Origin: Pseudomonadota bacterium
GTDB lineage: Bacteria; Pseudomonadota; Alphaproteobacteria; Rhizobiales; Rhizobiaceae
Reading direction: 5' to 3'
DNA: 29,358 bases
Assembly (NCBI GenBank): GCA_023399635.1
Contig: JAEWOP010000052.1
Coordinates: forward strand, 1 to 29,358
The position numbers were made by a program, and so were the translations under genes. Under the pieces are notes generated by a model, which saw nothing but the letters and a program-made list of their open reading frames with translations, searched no databases and had not been told where the DNA came from. Shown one piece after another: positions 23,664 through 29,358 of the stretch. Positions within the stretch are counted from its first letter, which is position 1, and the number at the start of each line of letters is the position of its first letter.

Positions 23664-24404
23664 TTACATCACGATTACCGTCGTGCCCACCTTCACGCGC
23701 TCATAGAGATCGACAACATCTTCGTTGCGCATGCGGATACAGCCGGAGGACACAGCGCTGCCGATACTCCAGGGCGCATTCGTCCCGTGGATGCGGTAAA
23801 GCGTCGAGCCGAGATACATGGCGCGGGCACCGAGCGGGTTCGCTGGGCCGCCTTCCATACTGGCCGGGAGGAAATGCCCCTTGGCGGCCTCACGAGCAAT
23901 CATCTCCTTTGGCGGGGTCCAGCGAGGCCATTCCGCCTTGCGGGTGATGGTATGCGTGCCGGCCCACTCGAAGCCAGGCTTGCCGACACCGACGCCGTAA
24001 CGGCGCGCCTCTCCATTGCCCGTGACCAGGTAGAGGAAGCGGTTGTTGGTGTCGATGACGATCGTGCCGGGGCCGTGGCGGGTCTCGTAAGATACGGTTT
24101 GCGGCAGGAACTGCGGCTCGATTTGTGTGCGGACGACCTTGTTTGGTCGCATGCTGACCGGCTGAGCCTGCCCCCGCCGGACGCTTCCGTTATCGCGCAT
24201 GCGCGGCTGGAACAAGCCTCGTGGCGTGGACGCGCCTGTCGCATAAACCTGAGGCCGGACCTTGCCTCCGAGCTGCATTACCCAAGGTGCGGTGAGGTCG
24301 GGGCTGACGATCACCGGCGGTCGCTCCCGGTACCGGTCGTTGGCGTGCGCCAGCGGCGAGAATGCGGGAAGAAGGCCAAGGGCCAGAAGAAGCATCTTGT
24401 TCAT
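23664..24404 (-). CDS. L,D-transpeptidase (YkuD domain), copy 2
   Basis: A 246-residue paralogue of the neighbouring gene. The signal peptide is MNKMLLLALGLLPAFSPLAHA. A 60-residue variable linker precedes the YkuD domain, which contains RIHGTNAPWSIGSAVSSGCIRM with the catalytic His and Cys. Shared blocks with copy 1 include GTIVIDTNNRFLY, NPLGARAMYL and KAEWPRWTPPKEM, which point to tandem duplication. ATG 24404 is preferred because it opens the signal peptide and GAGTGG lies 8 nt ahead; GTG 24416 is the alternative. Confidence 0.92.
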   Translation of the reverse strand: MNKMLLLALGLLPAFSPLAHANDRYRERPPVIVSPDLTAPWVMQLGGKVRPQVYATGASTPRGLFQPRMRDNGSVRRGQAQPVSMRPNKVVRTQIEPQFLPQTVSYETRHGPGTIVIDTNNRFLYLVTGNGEARRYGVGVGKPGFEWAGTHTITRKAEWPRWTPPKEMIAREAAKGHFLPASMEGGPANPLGARAMYLGSTLYRIHGTNAPWSIGSAVSSGCIRMRNEDVVDLYERVKVGTTVIVM

Positions 24405-24610
24405 AGTCGGATCCACTCGCTACATATGCACCGATGACGGAATTCGCTCTTGCAGATCACGCTGCCGATGGAACGCAAGGGAAGTGTAAACGGGTGGTGA
24501 TTCAATTGCAGACGGTGAGATAAACCTTTCGGCAGGGTTACCTGCTGGTATGAAAACATGGTTGACCGGAGTTGAAGGTCGCCACGCTGTCGTTAACGAT
24601 CAGGGGAGCC

Positions 24611-25240
24611 ATGGAGAACACGGGCATCATCACCGGCGAGGATGGACGTTCTCGCTGCTTCTGGCACGGAGGTCTTGAGGACTATCGGCGCTATCATGAC
24701 GAGGAATGGGGGCGCCCGGTAACCGACGACTTCCGGCTGTTCGAAAAGATCTGCCTTGAAGGCTTCCAGTCGGGATTGTCGTGGCTCACGATCCTGCGCA
24801 AGCGGGAGAATTTCCGCGCAGCCTTCGCGGGTTTCGACTTCTCAAAGGTGGCGAAATTCGATCAGGAGGATGTCGAGCGGCTGGTTGGCGACGCTGGCAT
24901 TATCCGCCACCGCGGCAAGATCGTTTCCACCATCAACAACGCCCGCAGGGCGGTGGAGATGCGTGACGAGTTCGGCTCGCTGGCCAGGTTCTTCTGGAGC
25001 TTCGAGCCGCCCGTCGATGAAAGGCCTGCCGTGATGGACTTCGCCACGCTTCGAGCCAATCCAACGACGCCGACCTCGATCCGGCTGTCCAAGTCGCTGA
25101 AGAAAAGAGGCTGGACGTTTGTCGGCCCCACCACCGTCTATGCCTTCATGCAGGCCATGGGACTGGTCAACGATCATCTCGTCGGCTGTTACTGCCAGCC
25201 CGAGGTCGACAGGCTGAGGGCGGATTTTATCCGTCCGTGA
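24611..25240 (+). CDS. tag: DNA-3-methyladenine glycosylase I
   Basis: Excises 3-methyladenine from alkylated DNA, the first step of base-excision repair. The 209-residue protein has the Tag features: a zinc site from Cys16 (RCFWHG), His29 (YHDEEWG) and the C-terminal His and Cys in NDHLVGCYC, plus ICLEGFQSGLSW with the substrate-binding Glu, ILRKRENFR, and KKRGWTFVGPTTVYAFMQAMG. ATG 24611 has AGGGGAG close ahead; an in-frame start at 24572 adds unconserved residues. The end overlaps the convergent HAD gene by 14 bp. Confidence 0.95.
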   Translation: MENTGIITGEDGRSRCFWHGGLEDYRRYHDEEWGRPVTDDFRLFEKICLEGFQSGLSWLTILRKRENFRAAFAGFDFSKVAKFDQEDVERLVGDAGIIRHRGKIVSTINNARRAVEMRDEFGSLARFFWSFEPPVDERPAVMDFATLRANPTTPTSIRLSKSLKKRGWTFVGPTTVYAFMQAMGLVNDHLVGCYCQPEVDRLRADFIRP

Positions 25241-25931
25241 TGGCGGACAGAACATCCCGCAACTGACCAATATGGTCGATCTGCCGGAAGCGCGGCGCGT
25301 CTGTCGGCGGCTCCACATGTTCAACCACCCAGGTCAGCGCATGTGGCACGAAGACACCATAGCATCCGGCCGCAATTGCCGGCACGATATCTGACTTCAG
25401 CGAATTGCCGACCATCATCGCCCGCTCCGGCCCGTCTGCGACTTTCGAGAAGATCCGGCGATAGGTGGTCGCAGTCTTGTCGCTGACGATCTCCACGGCG
25501 TCGAACAATTCGCCGAGGCCGGATTGAGCCAGCTTGCGCTCCTGGTCGAACAGGTCACCCTTGGTGATCAGCACCAGAAGGTATTCGCCATTCAAGGCTC
25601 GCAGGGTTTCTTCCACATGCGGCAGTGTTTCCACCGGGTGGCGCAGCAGTTCTCGACCGATATCCAGAATGTCACTGATGGTCTTGACCGGCAGCTTCCC
25701 GTCAGTGATTTCGATCGCTGTCTCGATCATCGACAGGGTGAAACCCTTGATGCCGAAACCGTAGTGCGCGAGGTTGCGCTTTTCAGCCTCAAGCAGCCGC
25801 TCGGAAACCTGGCTGCCCTCGGCATATTCCTGCAGCAGGGCAGCGAACTGCCCTTCCGTGAGGCGGTGGAACTGCTCGTTTTGCCAAAGTGTGTCGTCGG
25901 CGTCGAGGCCGATCGCCGTGATTGGACGCAT
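25227..25931 (-). CDS. HAD-superfamily hydrolase
   Basis: A 234-residue cytoplasmic phosphatase-like protein. Motif I is GLDADDTLW (nucleophile Asp10, acid/base Asp12), motif II is VLITKG, motif III includes SDKTATTYRRIF, and motif IV is MMVGNSLKSDIVPA. A helical cap lies between residues 20 and 90. The architecture fits the L-2-haloacid dehalogenase/phosphoglycolate phosphatase-like branch, but the substrate cannot be assigned. Phosphoglycolate phosphatase would supply glycolate to the nearby GlcDEF, but the sequence does not show that this is one. Confidence 0.88.
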   Translation of the reverse strand: MRPITAIGLDADDTLWQNEQFHRLTEGQFAALLQEYAEGSQVSERLLEAEKRNLAHYGFGIKGFTLSMIETAIEITDGKLPVKTISDILDIGRELLRHPVETLPHVEETLRALNGEYLLVLITKGDLFDQERKLAQSGLGELFDAVEIVSDKTATTYRRIFSKVADGPERAMMVGNSLKSDIVPAIAAGCYGVFVPHALTWVVEHVEPPTDAPRFRQIDHIGQLRDVLSAITDG

Positions 25932-25965
25932 GCATTCCTCCCGTTTGTCATCTGGCTGGAGGAAG

Positions 25966-25993
25966 AGGCGGGCAAGCCAAACCTTGCCCGCCT
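25966..25993. terminator. Strong hairpin between the DUF305 and HAD genes
   Basis: AGGCGGGCAAG/CTTGCCCGCCT is a perfect 11-bp stem with loop CCAAAC. It begins 8 bp past the DUF305 stop in the minus-strand sense. The T-run is on the plus-strand side (TTTT at 25993-25996) and the minus-strand tail is TCTTCC, so termination for the DUF305 gene is likely but not canonical. Confidence 0.7.
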
Positions 25994-26001
25994 TTTGTGG
26001 A

Positions 26002-26373
26002 TTACTTCCCGTGCTGGTTCAGCCATTCGCGCATATGGGCGATCTCTGCTTCCTGCGCAGCGATCACTTCCTCGGCAAGCTTGCGCATCTCAGGATCCTT
26101 GCCGTGCTCGAGCTGGATCTTTGCCATGTCGATCGCGCCTTGGTGGTGGGGGATCATGCTGCGGACGAAGTCGACATCCGCATCACCTGTGTAGTCGATC
26201 GCCATGTCTTGGTGCATCTTCGTGTTGGCATCCTCGAACGCCTTGACGGCCGGGCTCTCCGACATGGTGGCGGTAGTATCGGTATGGCCGTGAGAATGAT
26301 GATCCTGCGCCCCAGCAGGCGCTACGAGCAGCAGGGCGAGCGCGGATGAATAGAAAAGACCTCGTGCAGACAT
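26002..26373 (-). CDS. Secreted DUF305 protein
   Basis: A 123-residue exported protein: signal peptide 1-22 (ALALLLVAPAGAQ), then a His-rich linker DHHSHGH, then a four-helix DUF305 domain with MHQDM, MIPHHQGAIDMAK and EIAHMREWL. The conserved Met and His residues (Met53, His54, His76, His77, Met83, His113) are typical metal-binding positions of this family, some members of which (such as CopM) bind copper. AAAGGA precedes ATG 26373 at 7 nt. It is next to another Cys/His-rich secreted protein gene on the same strand, which supports a metal-handling role by inference. Confidence 0.88.
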   Translation of the reverse strand: MSARGLFYSSALALLLVAPAGAQDHHSHGHTDTTATMSESPAVKAFEDANTKMHQDMAIDYTGDADVDFVRSMIPHHQGAIDMAKIQLEHGKDPEMRKLAEEVIAAQEAEIAHMREWLNQHGK

Positions 26374-26419
26374 CGTTGAATCCTTTGCGTGTCTGTGAAT
26401 TTCCGGTTTGAACGCGAAA

Positions 26420-26803
26420 TCATCCAAATGCCCGAGGCGGACGCTCCAGACGCCTTTGCTCAGACGAGACCAGCAGGTTCGACCTTTGCTGAACAAGGTA
26501 GAAGAAGGCAGAGGAGCGTATTGATTCACCTGGCGGCATTGGCATGACCGTGTGGCATATGGCGCAGAAGCCTGTGGCGCACAAAGACGTGCTGCAAGGA
26601 TGAACACCCGCCTCGGCCTCCAAGCTGTCTGCGGACGGCGTCACTTTATCATGGTGATGACGCGCTTGGCTTGATTGGCCGGTAAGATCCGGTTGATGGC
26701 CTGCCATGGCATTCACCGCATGAGGCGCGGGCGCAGCAATAACCGGCAAGGCTCCAGACAGCACCCAGGAAACGAACATCAACAGGAGAGCGAGACGCTT
26801 CAT
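26420..26803 (-). CDS. Small secreted Cys/His-rich protein, possibly CopL/DUF2946-like
   Basis: A 127-residue protein with a clear signal peptide (MKRLALLLMFVSWVLSGALP, cleavage near IAAPA). The mature part has clustered His (49-51), Cys70, 75, 80, 83 and His84 (HPCSTSLCATGFCAICHT), and ends in ERPPRAFG. Short secreted proteins with metal-binding residues and a C-terminal RPP are seen in copper-linked CopL/DUF2946-type families; the assignment here is by appearance only. Start alternatives at 26815 and 26833 lie just upstream and no ribosome binding site clearly decides. It is 46 bp from the DUF305 gene downstream. Confidence 0.6.
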   Translation of the reverse strand: MKRLALLLMFVSWVLSGALPVIAAPAPHAVNAMAGHQPDLTGQSSQARHHHDKVTPSADSLEAEAGVHPCSTSLCATGFCAICHTVMPMPPGESIRSSAFFYLVQQRSNLLVSSEQRRLERPPRAFG

Positions 26804-26842
26804 GCCTAGCTGCATACGACAAGATTGCGGCATTGCAACAGC

Positions 26843-27607
26843 TTATCGCAAGGACCGTACCGCCACCACATCATGCACGATCCGGTAGCCACGGCTTTCT
26901 TCGCCAAAGGGAACGACTGGCCATGGCCACTGCCTCTCGGCGTCGGGCGCCGCCACTCCGTGAAGCAGATCTGCACTCTCTATTGTGCTGCCCGAGCCAT
27001 CCTGCACCTTGAAGGCGACATCGGAGAGGAGAATGGTTGAACAGGGGAGCGCCTCAAGCCCGCGCAGATGCGCCTCGATCAGCTGCGGCACGATATCGGT
27101 TGCGTCCGCACGTTTGTCCTGCTCCAGGCGGCGCTCTGCTCTAACTGCGATCTGCGACAGAAGGTTTGCCGAGATGACAAGGTCGAGATAGGGAACCTGC
27201 CGCAGGAAGCCCAATGGATCGAGGCATTCGCCGGACAACATCGGATCAAGCCCGGAGAGATCGCGGGAAATGAGGCGAACGCGGTCAAGCCGCTTCATCG
27301 TCAGCCACAGCCGCACGCTCGCCAGATGGACAAGATCGACCAGCACCACCGTGTCGAATGTCCGAGCAAGGGCTTCGACCGGCACGTCCCGCAGGAGCCC
27401 CGACCCCAGCACGACCACCGTCCGCCGCTGCCGCATCCGATCGATCGTATCGATGACGAACTGCTGGCAGTTCTCCTCATGCGCCGCCCATTCCCTTGCG
27501 CAGCGCGTGGCGCGGGACCAGAGGCTGACGGAACCGCCGATGAACGGGCGGAACTCGCTAGGCGTGACCGGGTAAGTGGCAGCGTATTGAAGGGCTTCGA
27601 TGATCAT
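26843..27607 (-). CDS. Rossmann-fold, methyltransferase-like protein of unknown function
   Basis: A 254-residue cytoplasmic protein that I do not recognise as a named family. Residues 62-100 have the layout of a class I SAM-dependent methyltransferase: VVVLGSGLLRDVP as motif I, then VVLVDLVHL with an acidic Asp91 as motif II, and LDLVISANLLSQI as motif IV. The C-terminus has QWPWPVVPFGEESRGYR. ATG 27607 begins only 3 bp after the toxin stop, so it could be co-transcribed with the toxin-antitoxin pair. The start has no obvious ribosome binding site beyond GAGAT. Confidence 0.6.
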   Translation of the reverse strand: MIIEALQYAATYPVTPSEFRPFIGGSVSLWSRATRCAREWAAHEENCQQFVIDTIDRMRQRRTVVVLGSGLLRDVPVEALARTFDTVVLVDLVHLASVRLWLTMKRLDRVRLISRDLSGLDPMLSGECLDPLGFLRQVPYLDLVISANLLSQIAVRAERRLEQDKRADATDIVPQLIEAHLRGLEALPCSTILLSDVAFKVQDGSGSTIESADLLHGVAAPDAERQWPWPVVPFGEESRGYRIVHDVVAVRSLR

Positions 27608-27610
27608 CAG

Positions 27611-27880
27611 TCAGCGATAGATCTCGCGCCGGTGGCCGATCTCCACGACCAGCACGACAAGCCTCTGATCCTGGATGTCGCAGATGATGCGGTAGTCGCC
27701 GACGCGATAGCGCCAATAGCCGCCAAGGGCGTGGCCAGCGAGCGCAACACCAAGTTCACGGGGATTTTCATGGAGCGCAACGCGTTCTGAGAGAAATTTC
27801 CTGATGCGCTTCTGGACGGTGGGATGGAACGCCCGAACTGACTTCCGGACTGACGTCGTGTACTCAATCGTCCAGGCCAC
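27611..27880 (-). CDS. RelE/ParE-family toxin
   Basis: An 89-residue basic protein with the RelE/ParE core pattern: WTIEYTTSVRKSVRAF, then YWRYRVGDYRIICDIQDQRLVVLVVEIGHRREIY. The basic residues and final Tyr fit mRNA-interferase-type RelE members, but ParE-type gyrase inhibitors share the fold. Its start overlaps the antitoxin's end by 17 bp, the usual coupled order antitoxin then toxin. Confidence 0.85.
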   Translation of the reverse strand: MAWTIEYTTSVRKSVRAFHPTVQKRIRKFLSERVALHENPRELGVALAGHALGGYWRYRVGDYRIICDIQDQRLVVLVVEIGHRREIYR

Positions 27881-28091
27881 GCCAGAAGTCCTCTGCGCTG
27901 ATAACTTGGTCTTCGCCGGTGCGAAGCCGTTGCATCGCCGCTTCGGCTGCAGCTATGTAGTGCAGGTCCTCCAGATGCTGCTCGATCACCTCGCGCAAAT
28001 AGGCATCGGTCGCGGCTCCTGCTGCCGCCGCATACTCCTCGACGAGCTTGAGCATTTCGTCCGGCATTTCGATCGTGACGCGCTTGTTCAT
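27864..28091 (-). CDS. Ribbon-helix-helix antitoxin
   Basis: A 75-residue protein opening with a beta-strand/helix pattern MNKRVTIEMPDEMLKLVEEY (ribbon-helix-helix DNA binding), with a C-terminal acidic tail ISAEDFWRGLDD that would wrap the toxin. ATG 28091 has AAAGGG at about 9 nt; an in-frame start at 28124 is less likely. As antitoxin it probably represses its own promoter in the 143-bp region shared with divergent hisS. Confidence 0.85.
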   Translation of the reverse strand: MNKRVTIEMPDEMLKLVEEYAAAAGAATDAYLREVIEQHLEDLHYIAAAEAAMQRLRTGEDQVISAEDFWRGLDD

Positions 28092-28234
28092 GGCCGTGAC
28101 CCTTTCGTGCCGCACATATACCATTGCAGCCGTCCCTTCGCCAGCCGGCCACCCTTGCCGCTCCGGCCTCCATCCTCTAAGAAACCGCTCACGAAATCCG
28201 GCCCTTCCGGGCCGCCGGCAATGGACATCCGATC

Positions 28235-29358
28235 ATGAGCGAGAAGCAGAAGAAACCCCAGAAGCTGAAGGCCCGCCTGCCGCGGGGTTTCGTCGATCGC
28301 TCGGCCGCCGATATCCATGCCACCAACGAGATGATCGCCAAGATCCGCGAGGTCTACGAGCGCTACGGATTCGATCCGGTCGAGACGCCGCTCTTCGAGT
28401 ATACGGACGCCCTCGGAAAGTTCCTGCCGGATGCTGATCGCCCCAACGAAGGCGTCTTCTCCCTGCAGGACGACGACGACCAGTGGATGTCGCTCCGCTA
28501 CGACCTGACGGCGCCGCTTGCCCGCCATGTGGCGGAAAACTTCAACGAGATCCAGCTGCCCTTCCGCACCTATCGCGCCGGCTATGTCTTCCGCAACGAG
28601 AAGCCGGGTCCCGGCCGTTTCCGCCAGTTCATGCAGTTCGATGCCGATACGGTTGGCGCGCCGGGCGTGCAGGCCGATGCCGAAATGTGCATGATGATGG
28701 CCGACACCATGGAAGCGCTCGGCATCAAGCGCGGGGACTACGTGATCCGGGTGAACAACCGCAAGGTGCTCGATGGCGTCATGGAAGCGATCGGGCTAGG
28801 AGGCGAGGAGAATGCCGGGCGCCGCCTGAACGTGCTGCGGGCAATCGATAAACTGGACAAATTCGGCCCGGAAGGAGTGCGACTACTGCTTGGGCCCGGG
28901 CGCAAGGACGAGAGCGGCGACTTTACCAAAGGTGCGGGCCTTAGTGAGGCGCAGATCAATCGCGTCCTAATTCTCACCAAGCTAGATTTAGTTAATGATG
29001 AGAGAAACCTTGATGTCTTGCTCGGAGCGGTTGCCGGATCGGATATCGGCCAGGAAGGGCTGATTGAACTCGAACTCATGCAAGCTCTAGTGCGTTCGGC
29101 GGGTTATGACAGCGGCCGGATCAAGATCGATCCGTCCTGCGTCCGCGGCCTCGAATACTACACCGGCCCCGTCTTCGAAGCCGAGCTTCTCTTCGATGTC
29201 ACCAACGAAAAAGGCGAGAAGGTAGTCTTCGGCTCTGTCGGTGGCGGCGGGCGCTATGACGGGCTCGTGTCGCGCTTCATGGGCCAGCCGGTGCCGGCCA
29301 CCGGTTTCTCCATCGGCGTCTCGCGGCTGATGACGGCGCTGAAGAACCTCGGCAAGCT
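28235..29358 (+). CDS. hisS: Histidyl-tRNA synthetase (partial, runs off the right end)
   Basis: Charges tRNA-His. An open frame of about 374 codons continues past the window edge with no stop. Class II motif 2 is present (RTYRAGYVFRNEKPGPGRF), and the His-specific RGLEYYTGPVFEAEL and VGGGGRYDGL regions follow. The motif 2 loop reads EKPGPGRFRQF instead of the canonical PQxGRxRQF, consistent with the divergent synthetase described for many alphaproteobacteria. Codons around 28981-29040 are unusually AT-rich. A five-codon frame (28221-28238) overlaps the start codon but shows no ribosome binding site. The ribosome binding site of hisS itself is weak. Confidence 0.93.
   Translation, partial: MSEKQKKPQKLKARLPRGFVDRSAADIHATNEMIAKIREVYERYGFDPVETPLFEYTDALGKFLPDADRPNEGVFSLQDDDDQWMSLRYDLTAPLARHVAENFNEIQLPFRTYRAGYVFRNEKPGPGRFRQFMQFDADTVGAPGVQADAEMCMMMADTMEALGIKRGDYVIRVNNRKVLDGVMEAIGLGGEENAGRRLNVLRAIDKLDKFGPEGVRLLLGPGRKDESGDFTKGAGLSEAQINRVLILTKLDLVNDERNLDVLLGAVAGSDIGQEGLIELELMQALVRSAGYDSGRIKIDPSCVRGLEYYTGPVFEAELLFDVTNEKGEKVVFGSVGGGGRYDGLVSRFMGQPVPATGFSIGVSRLMTALKNLGK

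Noticed and set aside
23448..24437. A 329-codon plus-strand frame over the L,D-transpeptidases
   Set aside because: Antisense to two genes with signal peptides and catalytic motifs; no recognisable protein features.
28221..28238. Five-codon frame ending on the hisS start codon (possible leader peptide)
   Set aside because: It has no His codons and no ribosome binding site; overlap in ATGA may be chance.
1..29358. CRISPR arrays, prophage or complete insertion sequences
   Set aside because: No regularly spaced repeats beyond the two IS-end units, and no phage structural or complete transposase genes were seen.

Overview
The window reads as chromosomal DNA of an alphaproteobacterium, most likely Rhizobiaceae (Rhizobium/Agrobacterium/Ensifer type). 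The pointers are the high GC content, the divergent oxyR-katA pair, a plant/EgtA-like GshA, a DUF1127 gene beside a LysR gene, and the family content of the other genes. No species can be named from the sequence alone. The density is about one gene per 0.9 kb, nearly all complete; only hisS runs off the right end.

Layout. 1-291: remnant that looks like the end of an IS21-type element, then tRNA-Gln(CUG) on the minus strand (292-365). 578-2841: a Ppx/GppA phosphatase overlapping rlmE. 3050-4039: an exported metallo-beta-lactamase-fold hydrolase. 4224-5729: guaB, preceded by two adjacent perfect inverted repeats. 5848-10912: a stress and detoxification block (MAPEG protein, AdhP, exported dienelactone hydrolase, OxyR, KatA). 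10965-12401: a LysR regulator divergent from a DUF1127 gene. 12474-17830: a minus-strand block with a DUF937 protein, gshA, rsmE, a PiT phosphate transporter and a NUDIX hydrolase. 18093-22763: the glycolate oxidase operon glcD-glcE-[nuclease]-glcF. 22840-24404: two tandem L,D-transpeptidases. 24611-25931: tag converging with a HAD hydrolase. 26002-28091: a minus-strand accessory-looking block with a DUF305 protein, a small Cys/His-rich secreted protein, a methyltransferase-like protein and a RelE/ribbon-helix-helix type toxin-antitoxin pair. 28235-end: hisS.

How the genes fit together. Most are housekeeping: purine synthesis (guaB), rRNA methylation (rlmE, rsmE), tRNA charging (hisS, tRNA-Gln), base-excision repair (tag), wall crosslinking (two L,D-transpeptidases), phosphate uptake (PiT) and glutathione synthesis (gshA). 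GshA, the MAPEG protein, AdhP, OxyR and KatA together give a redox and electrophile-defence theme. The glycolate oxidase operon makes H2O2 or reduced quinone as it oxidises glycolate, depending on the electron acceptor.

The most unusual feature is at 20731-21459. A complete gene for a NucS/EndoMS-like PD-(D/E)xK nuclease domain sits between glcE and glcF, translationally overlapped with glcE and 5 bp from glcF. Its base composition is lower in GC than the flanking glc genes where I counted by hand. This is the best candidate here for an undescribed accessory (repair or defence) function riding in a metabolic operon. No CRISPR array, prophage or complete insertion sequence was seen.
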